Part shown: positions 17,010 through 25,700 of the stretch, piece by piece
How the letters are laid out: the number at the start of each line of letters is the position of its first letter
Position numbering within the stretch: position 1 is the first letter of the stretch
NCBI GenBank assembly: GCA_035649235.1
Contig: DASRJX010000059.1
Span: 1 to 44,863 of the forward strand
Direction: 5' to 3'
From: DASRJX01 sp035649235
GTDB taxonomy: Bacteria; Acidobacteriota; Polarisedimenticolia; Gp22-AA2
DNA: 44,863 bases
Translations under genes and position numbers: made by a program
Notes under the pieces: model-generated
What the model was told of the DNA's origin: nothing
The model's database searches: none
What the model saw: only the letters and a program-made list of their open reading frames with translations

Positions 17010-17612
17010 CTAGGCGTCGATCGTCAGCGTCACGGGCGTGCGCAGGTGGACAGTGAGCGTGGTGCCGGACGGGAGCTGGATCTCCTCGCCCTTGGTGCCG
17101 GCGGCGATGGCGGTCCCCGCGGCGCCGCCGAGCAGCCCGCCGACCAGCGTGCCCTTGCCCTTGTCGTGGTCGCTCAGAACGCGGCCCAGGAGCGCGCCCC
17201 CGGCCGCGGAGCCGCCGATGATGGCGGCGTCCTTCTTGGTCTCGCTCTTCCCGACGCGCGACCACGCGGCGCGGATCGGCACCTCTCCGGACGGCGTTTC
17301 GACGGCGGTGAACTCCAGGCTGAGGAAGGCGCGCCCGCCGATCGCCTTGAGGCCATGGACGGCGACGACCCGGCCGCTCACGTTCGAGCCGGCCGGAATG
17401 GCGACCTGCCCGTCGACCAGGACCTCTTCAAGGATCCGCGCCTGGAGCCCCTCACCCGCCTGGCTGTCGGAGCTCGACACCGAGTCGATCAGCTCCAGCT
17501 TCAACTCCGTTCCCGAGGGGACGGTCTTCTCGACCGGCACCCTGGAGGCACATCCGCCGGACAACGCGCAGAAGAGAAAAGCACCCAGGACCATGGGGAT
17601 GGTCATCTTCAT
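17010..17612 (-). CDS. Lipoprotein with glycine-zipper region
   Basis: A 200-residue protein, not assigned to a function. The signal peptide ends in a lipobox (LSGGC, Cys21). Residues 30-125 look like a beta-rich domain with the repeated phrase VPSGTELKLEL and VAIPAGSNVSGRVV, similar in style to TrbI-like or SLBB-like beta barrels. Residues 130-175 are a Gly/Ala-rich stretch (IIGGSAAGGALLG, GGLLGGAAGTAIAAG), a glycine zipper that may insert in or lie along a membrane. The end returns to a beta strand with LPSGTTLTVHL. The start is chosen by the signal peptide. Confidence 0.75.
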   Translation of the reverse strand: MKMTIPMVLGAFLFCALSGGCASRVPVEKTVPSGTELKLELIDSVSSSDSQAGEGLQARILEEVLVDGQVAIPAGSNVSGRVVAVHGLKAIGGRAFLSLEFTAVETPSGEVPIRAAWSRVGKSETKKDAAIIGGSAAGGALLGRVLSDHDKGKGTLVGGLLGGAAGTAIAAGTKGEEIQLPSGTTLTVHLRTPVTLTIDA

Positions 17613-17875
17613 GGCTCGACCGCCTTTCCGAGATTGAGCAGCTGTCCGCTACCGAGCAAAATCGATGCCCGATCCGCCCTTTCAGTCGGAAGGCACTGCA
17701 AAGCCATGAGCTTCGTGAGGTTGCGACGCGCGCCGTGATTCAGGCGCGCCGACGCGGGCGCTCTGCCGTGGTCACGATGGACTCATCAGGGGACGACCCG
17801 AGGGTACGCGACGGACACACCATTCCTCTTGCGCATCTTTCCGATTCCTGCGTAACTCTTGGCGGCTCGCCTGCG
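17613..17875. other. Intergenic region with inverted repeat
   Basis: 263 bases between two minus-strand genes. GCGCGCC (17728-17734), an eight-base loop and GGCGCGC (17743-17749) form a stem without a T-tract, which might end transcription of the barrel gene. I see no convincing open frame and no clear promoter for the lipoprotein gene. Confidence 0.4.
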
Positions 17876-18490
17876 TCAGCGGGTGCCGAAGCGGAGGGCG
17901 ATGCCCGCCCTGGCGATCAGAGGATCGACCGCGACCGTCTCCGTGTCCGTCTTGATGTCGGAGGAGAGCCAGCGAACGCCAGCGGTGATGGCGAACGTCT
18001 TGCCGAGGCCGATGTCGAAGCCGACGGCGGCGCCGAACGCGACCTCGCTGTCGACCTCCTCGGAGGGGGCAGGCGAGCCCGACTCCGGCTCGACGTCTCC
18101 CCAGTCCACCCAGGAGGCGACGGGCGCGACCCAGAGATCGAAGAACTTCGTGGGCAGGATGTGGAAGTTGAGCGCCGCGGTGAGGCTCTTCTGGTCCACC
18201 GTGGCGACCGTGGCATCCTGGAATTCGATGTCGTGTTCCGCCACGAGATAGCTCCCTTCGAGGCCGACGATCTTGTGCAGGCGCCACTCGAAGCCGCCTT
18301 CGTAGCCCAGCTCGTCCGAGGCCTGGATGGAGTCGGTGACCGATCCGATGGTCACGTCCTCCTCGCTCAGGGGCGAGATCCAGTCGGCGGCCACGAAGAC
18401 CTTGAAGGTGTGGTCCTGCGCCGCGGCGGGAGAGACGACGCACAGCGCGACGATCGCAAGGACAGGGAACAAGGCGCGGTATCTCGTCAT
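17876..18490 (-). CDS. Outer-membrane beta-barrel protein (OmpW/OmpA-barrel-like)
   Basis: A 204-residue exported protein. A signal peptide ends at about residue 24 (SPAAAQ). The mature part alternates polar and hydrophobic residues in strands: FKVFVAADWISP, GYEGGFEWRLHKIVGLEGSY, AALNFHILPT and AFGAAVGFDIGLGKTFAITAGVRWLSSDI, ending in GIALRFGTR. The short strands and length fit an eight-stranded barrel of the OmpW type, for which LSSDIK is a familiar phrase. GGAGG lies ten bases before the ATG. Role possibly uptake of small hydrophobic molecules, by analogy only. Confidence 0.75.
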   Translation of the reverse strand: MTRYRALFPVLAIVALCVVSPAAAQDHTFKVFVAADWISPLSEEDVTIGSVTDSIQASDELGYEGGFEWRLHKIVGLEGSYLVAEHDIEFQDATVATVDQKSLTAALNFHILPTKFFDLWVAPVASWVDWGDVEPESGSPAPSEEVDSEVAFGAAVGFDIGLGKTFAITAGVRWLSSDIKTDTETVAVDPLIARAGIALRFGTR

Positions 18491-18627
18491 GAGGAACTCC
18501 TCCTTGAGGTGCCGGGACTCTACCCGGATCGGGGGTCCAGCGTAAAGACCCTCTGGACCGATGCGGCGCTCCTTCGTCCGCTCGCGACGCCGATCGCCGC
18601 GAACGGTGGTAGCGTTGGCGGCGCCTC
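18491..18627. promoter_or_regulatory. Divergent region upstream of TauE/SafE gene
   Basis: The plus strand has an extended -10, TGG followed by TAGCGT (18610-18615), twelve bases before the ATG at 18628. No Shine-Dalgarno lies in between, which suggests a leaderless message. Confidence 0.35.
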
Positions 18628-19377
18628 ATGGATCCGACCTGGGTTCACCTGTCGCTGTTCGCCGCGGGGCTCGCCGGCAGCCTCCTGAACGTCGTGGCCG
18701 GCGGCGGCTCGTTCCTGACGCTGCCGATCCTGATCCTGACGGGACTCCCCCCGGGGGTGGCCAACGGCACCAACCGCGTGGGGATCCTGTTCCAGAACGC
18801 CGCCGCCGTGTGGGAGTTCCGTCGCAGCGGAGTCGACCAGTCGGGCTGGGCGTTGACCGCCGGGATCCCGGCAACCCTCGGCGCGATCGCCGGCAGCCTG
18901 ATCGCGACCCGCGTCTCCGACGATCTCTTCCGCGCCACCCTGTCGTGGCTGATGATCGTGATGAGCCTCTGGATCGTCTGGGATCCGATCGGCCGCAGGG
19001 CGGCGCCTGCGGCCCGCGGGCCGGCGTCGATCGGCTGGGGGGCGCGCGCGGGCTTCTTCGCGGCGGGACTCTACGGCGGGTTCGTGCAGGCCGGGGTCGG
19101 GTTCCTGCTGCTCGCCGTCTCGACGCTCGCCGGTTTCGACCTCGTCCGCGGCAACTCGCTGAAGGTCCTCTGTGTGCTCGTCGGGACGCCGATCTCCCTC
19201 GCCATCTTCGCCGCAGGCGGCCAGGTCTCGTGGATCCACGGCCTGTCGCTGGGGGCCGGCATGCTCATCGGCGGTTTTCTCGGCGCCCGTCTCACCGTCC
19301 TGAAGGGGCACGCCTGGGTGCGCGGCGTCGTGACGCTGGTGGTGATCGCCCTGGCCGTCCGGCTCCTGTTCGACTGA
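18628..19377 (+). CDS. TauE/SafE family anion permease
   Basis: A 249-residue integral membrane protein with about eight transmembrane segments in two halves. The N-terminal half has the family signature GGGSFLTLPILILTGLPP followed by ANGTNRVGI; the second half begins GFFAAGLYGGFVQAGVGF, the equivalent repeat. Members export sulfite, sulfoacetate or related organosulfonates and some import sulfite. No sulfur gene is adjacent, so the substrate is open. The start is the first ATG before the first hydrophobic segment. Confidence 0.88.
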   Translation: MDPTWVHLSLFAAGLAGSLLNVVAGGGSFLTLPILILTGLPPGVANGTNRVGILFQNAAAVWEFRRSGVDQSGWALTAGIPATLGAIAGSLIATRVSDDLFRATLSWLMIVMSLWIVWDPIGRRAAPAARGPASIGWGARAGFFAAGLYGGFVQAGVGFLLLAVSTLAGFDLVRGNSLKVLCVLVGTPISLAIFAAGGQVSWIHGLSLGAGMLIGGFLGARLTVLKGHAWVRGVVTLVVIALAVRLLFD

Positions 19378-19401
19378 GATGGGGCGGGAGCGCGTTTCGG
19401 A

Positions 19402-19430
19402 TTGACTCGCGCCGGGCGATCCCGTACAAC
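19402..19430 (+). promoter_or_regulatory. Promoter of the PF13769-like/sigma gene group
   Basis: TTGACT (19402-19407), exactly 17 bases, then TACAAC (19425-19430). Transcription would start near 19437. GGAG at 19445-19448 serves the ATG at 19456. Confidence 0.65.
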
Positions 19431-19455
19431 ATTTCCGCGACAGCGGAGACGGCTG

Positions 19456-19749
19456 ATGGCGAAGGTCCGGATCATGTACTGGAAGGAGTTCCCCTATGGC
19501 GTCAGGGGCCAGGACGCCTCCGGCCAGGTGACCCGCCATCTCCCGGAGAGATTCCAGGAGGCGATCGACGCCGCGGCGATGGCTTCCGGCGAGACGTCGC
19601 AGGAGGCGTACCAGGCAGGCTTCACCTGGGGGCCCGTGGAGGAGCGGCCTGGCTCTGCCGCGGAGGCGGCGGAGGCCGTGCTGGGGGAAATCGTGCTCGC
19701 TTATCCGGACGATCGCCTCCGCGGGATGGCCCGGCGCGGCGAGGCCTGA
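19456..19749 (+). CDS. Small conserved protein of the 'virulence factor' family (PF13769-like)
   Basis: A 97-residue cytosolic protein. It has the family opening KVRIMYWKEFPYGVR and the helix ERFQEAIDAAAM, which I recognise from the Pfam family named Virulence_fact. That label is historical and the molecular function is unknown. In other genomes such proteins sit near methylene-tetrahydrofolate or methyltransferase genes; here it precedes a sigma-like gene by 12 bases. The ATG follows a GGAG by seven bases. Confidence 0.7.
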   Translation: MAKVRIMYWKEFPYGVRGQDASGQVTRHLPERFQEAIDAAAMASGETSQEAYQAGFTWGPVEERPGSAAEAAEAVLGEIVLAYPDDRLRGMARRGEA

Positions 19750-19761
19750 GGCCGAGACGGC

Positions 19762-20856
19762 ATGATGACCGATATGGAACGGGAGACCGACGCGCTCATC
19801 CTTCCCTACCTGCAGGCGAAGGATGCCGAGGAGGCCCGGCGCCTCCTCGGCGAGCTGGTGTCGCAGCAGGCCGATCCGATCATCAAGAGCGTGATCGCCC
19901 GGCAGACGCGCACCGACGCCGGCCGAAGGGCGGCCGCCGGCCGGCGCCAGGAGGCCGAGGCCATCCAGGGGGAGATCGTGGTGCAGCTGGTGGCCCGCCT
20001 GGAAGCCCTGCGCGGCGGAGATGGATCGGAGAGCGACGCTCCGATCGCCGACCTGCACGGTTACGTGGCGGGGCTCGCCTTGCAGAACTGCGAATCCTGG
20101 CTGCGCCGCCTGTTCCCACGGCGGGCGCGGCTCCGGAACCGTCTGCGATACCTCCTCGGTCACGATGCTCGCTTCCGGCTGCAGGCCGAAGCCGGCGAGG
20201 GCTGGCTGTGCGGCCTCGCCGGCCGGGATCGAGGCTCGCTGCGAAACGCCGGGGGGCAGGCCCCGCTCACCGACCCTTCCGCCACGGCCGGAGCGACCGG
20301 CACATCCGAGAGCCCTCAGGCCCGAACTGGCTCCCCGGACCCGTCGCCGTCCGAGCAGGCAGCCCTGGCGCTCGACCTGCTGGCACGCGCCGGGCGGCCC
20401 GTCAGCCTCGATTTCCTGGTCGACGCCGTGGCGCGCTCCTGCGGCCTGGACGAGCCAGCGGAACGCCGGCCGACCGGCGGGAACGACTCCGACCAGGCTG
20501 CGTCCCGCCCTCCGGCGGCGCGCACCGTCCCCGAGCCATCACGCGATCCCCGCGATCAGGCGAGGCGGATCTGGGAGGGGATCCTGGCGCTCCCGCCTCT
20601 GCAGCGATCGGTTCTGCTCCTGAACCTTCGCGACGCGAGCGGCTCCGGGCTCGTGGGAGTTTTCCCGGTGACCGGCATCGCCGGGATCCGGCGGATCGCG
20701 ATCGCCATTGGCATGCTGCCGGAACGGTTCGCGGAACTGTGGAAGGACCTGCCGCTCGACGACGGGACCATCGCCGCGCGTCTGCGGTTGAGCCGGTCCC
20801 AGGTGTTGGAATTGAGGCAGGCCGCCCGGCGACGCCTGGCGCGGCGCATCAAATAA
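19762..20856 (+). CDS. Divergent ECF-like RNA polymerase sigma factor
   Basis: A 364-residue protein. Residues 20-140 look like a degenerate sigma region 2 (VSQQADPIIKSVI, GEIVVQLVARLEAL, DLHGYVAGLALQNCESWLRR, RLRNRLRYLL). Residues 150-270 form a Ser/Thr/Pro-rich linker with a helical patch. The C-terminus begins LPPLQRSVLLLNLRD, the usual opening of sigma region 4, is interrupted by a hydrophobic stretch (LVGVFPVTGIAGIRRIA) and ends in a helix-turn-helix DDGTIAARLRLSRSQVLELRQAARRRLARRI. The next gene, 14 bases on, is a zinc-finger anti-sigma-like membrane protein, which supports the call. I recall similar proteins from Acidobacteria. Confidence 0.68.
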   Translation: MMTDMERETDALILPYLQAKDAEEARRLLGELVSQQADPIIKSVIARQTRTDAGRRAAAGRRQEAEAIQGEIVVQLVARLEALRGGDGSESDAPIADLHGYVAGLALQNCESWLRRLFPRRARLRNRLRYLLGHDARFRLQAEAGEGWLCGLAGRDRGSLRNAGGQAPLTDPSATAGATGTSESPQARTGSPDPSPSEQAALALDLLARAGRPVSLDFLVDAVARSCGLDEPAERRPTGGNDSDQAASRPPAARTVPEPSRDPRDQARRIWEGILALPPLQRSVLLLNLRDASGSGLVGVFPVTGIAGIRRIAIAIGMLPERFAELWKDLPLDDGTIAARLRLSRSQVLELRQAARRRLARRIK

Positions 20857-20870
20857 AGGATCGGGACTGG

Positions 20871-22367
20871 ATGGCCGGGCACCTGAGTGTGGAGGTTATG
20901 AACGGATACGCCCGGAGGGCGTTGCCGCCGCTCGATCTGCTGGCCGCCGACGATCACCTCGAGGCCTGCGGCGTCTGCCGGGAGCGTATCAGCGACGATG
21001 CGGGTCTGAAGGAGGCGATCCGCTCCCTGCAGCAGGTGCTCCAACCCGATGAATCGCAGGAGGCCGGCCACCTCTCCTACGAACAGCTGGAGACGCACGC
21101 CGAGGGGAGCCTCGGCCGGGCCGAGAGGGAGATCGTCGACGCCCACCTCGGATGGTGCGACCTCTGCGCCGCCGAGGCCCGCGATTTCGCGGCCTTCGCG
21201 CGCCTGGCCCGCATCGCGATCGCCACCGGGGCGGGGAGCCAGGCCCAGCGCGTGGAGAGGAGACCGCCCGCGGACGGGAGGCCGCCGGAGAGCGCCCGTG
21301 CCCTGACGAATGCGGTGGCGCCGGAGGCGGTCCGCGAGGTAGCCCGGTCATCCACCCCGGAAGTCGCCGAGGAACGAGAGCCCGAATCCGAGCCGGCGCG
21401 GCGTTTCCCGCAGCCGGCGCTCCTGCTCACGCTCTCCCTGGGTCTCGTGGCCGCGGTCGCCGCCGCGTGGCTGGTGCCGGCGATGCTACGCAAGCAGGTC
21501 GGTGACCTGAACGCCCAGGTCGAGGCGCTCAGGAAGACCAACGAGGCGCTGGCTCTCCAGGCGGAGGAGACCGAGAGCCTGCGGTCCGAATTGGAGAAGG
21601 TCCGAGCCGACGCCGCGGAAGACCCGGGGCCGGCCGCGCCGGCTGCGGAGGCACCCACGTCCGCGATCACGCTGATCGACCGGCGTGGCCCGGTCGGCCT
21701 GGACGCCAACGGCGACCTGATCGGCCTCGATGGTCTGCCGGTCAGCGCCGGACGGGCGATCGCCGCGGCGATCCGGAGCCGTCAGGCCGGGACGCGCTCC
21801 GAGCTTGGGTATCTGTCCCAGCCGGCCACCGCTCCCGCTCAGGAGGATGCCGACGGGGCGGTCGCGCGCCCCGTCTCTCCGGTCACAACCATCGTGCGGG
21901 ACGCCCGACCGACCTTCTCGTGGCTGGCGCAGCCCGGGGCGGCCGGCTACACCGTCGCCCTCTTCGACGACGGTTTCAACCCAATCGCCAGGAGCGAGAC
22001 GCTTCGCCGGACGTCCTGGAGGCCCTCGCGGCCGCTGAAGCGGGGTGCGGTCTACGCCTGGCAGGTGATCGTCCGCCGCGGCCAGGACGAGGCCCCGTCT
22101 CCCTCGCCCACCGCACCCGCCGCGCGCTTCCAGGTCCTGGGAGCGGCCGAGAGCGCCGCTTTGGAGCGCCTCGTGCGCGACGCCGGCGGATCGCACCTGG
22201 CGGCCGGCGTCCTTCTGGCCCGCGCCGGGTGCGTCGTCGACGCCCGGAGCGAGTTCCAGGAGTTGCTCCGGAAGAATCCCGACTCCCCCGTGGCCCGCGA
22301 CCTGCTGCAGAGCCTCCCGAGCGACGGCCACGAGGAGGAGCCGAGGGCTCCGGAGCCGGCCCGCTGA
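20871..22367 (+). CDS. Membrane anti-sigma-like protein with two HC2 zinc fingers, coiled coil and periplasmic domains
   Basis: A 498-residue protein. Two cytosolic zinc-finger motifs of HxxxCxxC type (His29-Cys33-Cys36 and His92-Cys96-Cys99) are the mark of ZAS/HC2 anti-sigma proteins. One transmembrane segment is at about 182-203. A coiled coil follows (206-250), then a fibronectin-III-like segment (PTFSWLAQPGAAGYTVALF, YAWQVIVRRG) and a short TPR-like helical end (GVLLARAGCVVDARSEFQEL). A cytosolic sigma binder joined to a periplasmic sensor is the natural reading. It pairs with the sigma-like gene 14 bases upstream. The duplicated zinc finger in one chain is unusual. Confidence 0.72.
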   Translation: MAGHLSVEVMNGYARRALPPLDLLAADDHLEACGVCRERISDDAGLKEAIRSLQQVLQPDESQEAGHLSYEQLETHAEGSLGRAEREIVDAHLGWCDLCAAEARDFAAFARLARIAIATGAGSQAQRVERRPPADGRPPESARALTNAVAPEAVREVARSSTPEVAEEREPESEPARRFPQPALLLTLSLGLVAAVAAAWLVPAMLRKQVGDLNAQVEALRKTNEALALQAEETESLRSELEKVRADAAEDPGPAAPAAEAPTSAITLIDRRGPVGLDANGDLIGLDGLPVSAGRAIAAAIRSRQAGTRSELGYLSQPATAPAQEDADGAVARPVSPVTTIVRDARPTFSWLAQPGAAGYTVALFDDGFNPIARSETLRRTSWRPSRPLKRGAVYAWQVIVRRGQDEAPSPSPTAPAARFQVLGAAESAALERLVRDAGGSHLAAGVLLARAGCVVDARSEFQELLRKNPDSPVARDLLQSLPSDGHEEEPRAPEPAR

Positions 22368-22374
22368 GGCGTCC

Positions 22375-22791
22375 GTGAGACAGGCCAGCCGATCCATCAC
22401 CGTCTCCACGACGCGCGGGCTCACGGTCATCACCGGGCTGGTCGCGGAGGCGGTGCGCGAGTCGGGGGTGCGCGACGGGCTGTGCACCGTCTACATCCGG
22501 CACACATCCGCGAGCCTGATCATCCAGGAGAACGCCGACCCGGCGGTCCTGAGGGATCTCGAAGCCTTCCTGAGCCGCCTCGTGCCGGACGGCGACCGGC
22601 TGTTCACCCACACCGCCGAGGGGGACGACGACATGCCGTCGCACGTGAAGTCGGCGCTCACCCGGACTTCCGAGCAGATCCCGATCCGTGACGGGACGCT
22701 CATGCTCGGGACATGGCAGGGGATCTACGTCTGGGACCACCGTCACGGACGGCACCGGCGGGAGATTCTCGTGCACGTCCTCGGCGAGTAG
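22375..22791 (+). CDS. YjbQ family (UPF0047) protein, secondary thiamine-phosphate synthase
   Basis: A 138-residue protein that matches the YjbQ family in full: VYIRHTSASLIIQENADP, DGDRLFTHTAEGDDDMPSHV, and LGTWQGIYVWDHRHGRHRR near the end. The conserved His and Glu residues form a putative metal site. The E. coli homologue shows weak thiamine-phosphate synthase activity; the physiological role is unclear. The GTG start lies seven bases after the preceding stop. It converges on the giant TamB-Omp85 gene, with seven bases between the two stops. Confidence 0.9.
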   Translation: MRQASRSITVSTTRGLTVITGLVAEAVRESGVRDGLCTVYIRHTSASLIIQENADPAVLRDLEAFLSRLVPDGDRLFTHTAEGDDDMPSHVKSALTRTSEQIPIRDGTLMLGTWQGIYVWDHRHGRHRREILVHVLGE

Positions 22792-22798
22792 GCTTTTT

Positions 22799-25700
22799 TC
22801 AGAACGCCTGTCCGATCGAGAAGAAGAACTGCCCCGGGTCCTCCCCTTCCTCCCGATCGATCAGCGCTCCGTACTCCATGCGGAACGGGCCGATCGGTGT
22901 CATCAGCCGGAGGCCGGCGCCGATGCAGTAGCGCAGGTCGCTCAGCGTGTAGTCGCTCAGCGTGCGGTAGACGTTGCCGATGTCCGTGAACACGACGCCG
23001 TGCAGGCTGCGCCAGAGTGGGAAGCGCAGCTCCTCGTTCAGCAGGAACAGGCCCTCGCCGCCGAACGGGTCCCCCTCGATGTCCAGCTCGCCCGCAAGAT
23101 CGCGCCCGATGCCGCGGAGCGTCGTGTCGCCGCCCGCGAAGAACCGCTCGGACGGCGGCACGCCGGACTCGTCGTCCCCGGTGGCGGCCGGATCGCTCCG
23201 CGTGCGGCCGTAAGGGATGACGGCTCCGGCCCGGATCGCCTGGGCCCAGACGAGCCGGGGGGCCAGCTCGCGAAAGCCGTAGGCCTGCATGTACAGGCGC
23301 ACCATGTCGGCCTCGGATCCAAGCCCCTCGGCGTATTCCTGCAGATCGGCCGCCAGGTAGTGTCCGCGCAGCGGCCCGAACGGCGAGTCGCGCGTGTCGT
23401 GGACTCCGGAGATCGAGACGCTGGCCAGGCGCACCGTCGAACCCTCGAAGCCGGTGGTCCCCTCGGTCAGGTTCACGTCCTTGAGCGAGTAGCGGTACCG
23501 GAGGCGGGTCGCCTGCGTGACGTCGCGGCCGAGCTGCCCGGCGACGCCGACGGTGCGGCCGCTGAAGGCCGGCCGCTCCTCGTCCAGCCCGTAGGCCGAG
23601 CCCAACAGATCGTAGCGCCCGCCGAAGACCCCCCGCTCGCGGTACAGGAGAGCGGCGCGCTGCTCGATGGAGCTGGCCCGGATCTGAAGCCCGAGCGACC
23701 GCCCGCTTCCGAACAGGTTGCGATGGACGATCTCGTACAGGCCGCGCAACCTGTCCTCGCTGTCGTACCCGAGACCGAAGACCTGGCGGAGCGGCGCCGC
23801 CTCGGTGACCGTGGCGCGCACCGTGCGCTCCCAGGGATCCTCCTCGGGCGCAGGCGAGCCGGCCTCGGTGCCGGGCGCCACCGGCCCGGTCGCCCCAGGC
23901 TGCCCCGGCCCCGCCCCGGCGGCCGGCGCCGGCCGGAGCTCCACCGAGCGGAAGATCCCCAGCCGGTAGAGACGATTCTGGCTCGCGATCAGGTCCGCCC
24001 GGCTGAGCGGATCGTTGGGCTCCACCGTGAGCGCCTTGCGCACGACCTGGTCGTTGGTCAGCCGATTCCCCGCGATCGACACCTCGCTGATCGTCTGCCG
24101 CCGACCTTCCGCGATCTCGAACACCAGGTCCACCTCCTCCGCGTCGGCGTCCCCCCCGACCCTCTCGGGGCGAACCCGCACCCGCGCGTCGGGGAAGCCG
24201 GCGTCGTCGTGGGTGCGCCGCAGGCGCACGGCCGCCGCCTCGGCCTCGCCGGGCGTGTAGGGCACTCCCTCGGGGAGCGCCGCCAGTGCCTGGAGACGGT
24301 CCGGCGGCAGGGACGACGCCCCCTCGAAACGCGCCGCGCGCACCGAGACGCGCGGGCCTTCCTCGACCCGGAAGACGACCGTGGCGCGGCTGCTCTCCCG
24401 GGCAGCGATCACCTCCGGGACGGAGACGCTGACGTGCGTGAACCCCTGCGAGACGTAGAAGGTCTGGATGGCCGCGGCATCCTCTCTGAGGCGATCCCCC
24501 CTCAGGATGCCGCGATGCCAGGCGGTGTCGCTGTGGCTCCGGACCACGCGCAGCACCTCTTCTTCGCGGACCTGCCGCGCCCCGGCGACCTGCAGGCTGT
24601 CGATCTGGAAGCGCTCGCCCGCATCGACCAGGAGGCGCACGTGGACGTTCCGGGGGTCGTTCTTCACGACCTCGGCCGTCACCTTGGCCTCGCGCCAACC
24701 TCGATCCCGCACCAGCGACTCGACGCGATCGCGCATCGACTGCACCGTATCCTCCACGAATAGGGACTGCAGCCAGAGCGGCTCGACGGCCTCGCGCAGA
24801 GCGGCGCGGCCGCGCGTCCCTTCGATGTCGATGCGGATCCTGGGCCCGGCCTGGACCTCCAGGGTCAGGTCAACTTGATCGTCCGTCGCAGGGGACTCGC
24901 GCAGCACGGCGTCGGCGGTCAGGTACCCCTTCCGGCGGTAGAGCCCGAGTACGCGGTCGACCCCATCGTTGAGCTTGGCTCGGTCGCGCTTCGCGCCCGG
25001 TCGCGCCCGGAGCTTTCTCCGGATGCGATCCTCGGGGAGGCGGAGGTCGCCTTCGATCCGGACCTCCCTGAGGCGCACGCGGCCGCCCGTGGCCGTGGAG
25101 AGCTCCACGCCGGGCGGATCGGGCGGGCGACCGAGGAGCGTGTAGCGAAAATCACCGCCGACCGATCCGTCGCTGTCGCGCTCGCTCGTGAACCCGAGCC
25201 CGCGGCCGATGGCGTAATCGAGGCTGTAGGTCGCTCCCTGGTTGGTGCCGAGAAGATCGGTGTAGGTGACGCGCAGGTCGGGAGTGATCTGCTTTCCGAG
25301 GGTGATGCGGGTCGTCGGATCACCCTGGGTGACCACATCCATCGGATCGATCGAGATGACGTCGGGCCCGGCCTTGCCGAGGAAGCGCGTCGAGAGCTGC
25401 TGACCGAGCGTTCCGGCGAGGTAGGAGGACACGTTCTCGGGCGACAGGCCCCCCAGTCCGCCGCCCTCGCCTCCCGGCGCGCGGCCGGTCAGGAGCAGGG
25501 CCACGATGTCCTGCTGCGCCAGGGGCGGGTTGCTGCTCAGCTCGTAGCGGAACTTGTCGACCGTGCCTTCGATCTGCAGGGTGACCTGGTACTCCGCGAC
25601 GCTGGTCTCCGCCGTCAGGTTGAAGACGGGATTGATCCTCTCGGGATCGTCGAAGTCCACCGTGCCGCTCAGCAGCCGGTAGCGGACGCGGTTGAAATCG

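Noticed and set aside
17728..17749. GGCGCGCC-containing inverted repeat as a recombination or attachment site
   Set aside because: It has no partner repeat, no integrase and no mobile genes nearby; an ordinary GC-rich stem between genes is enough to explain it.
18561..20870. In-frame extension upstream of the anti-sigma-like gene
   Set aside because: The frame is open through the TauE and sigma genes but is low-complexity shadow. The ATG at 20871 directly precedes the first zinc-finger motif.
22792..22799. T6 run after yjbQ as an intrinsic terminator
   Set aside because: I could not find a stable stem immediately upstream; only three or four base pairs form.
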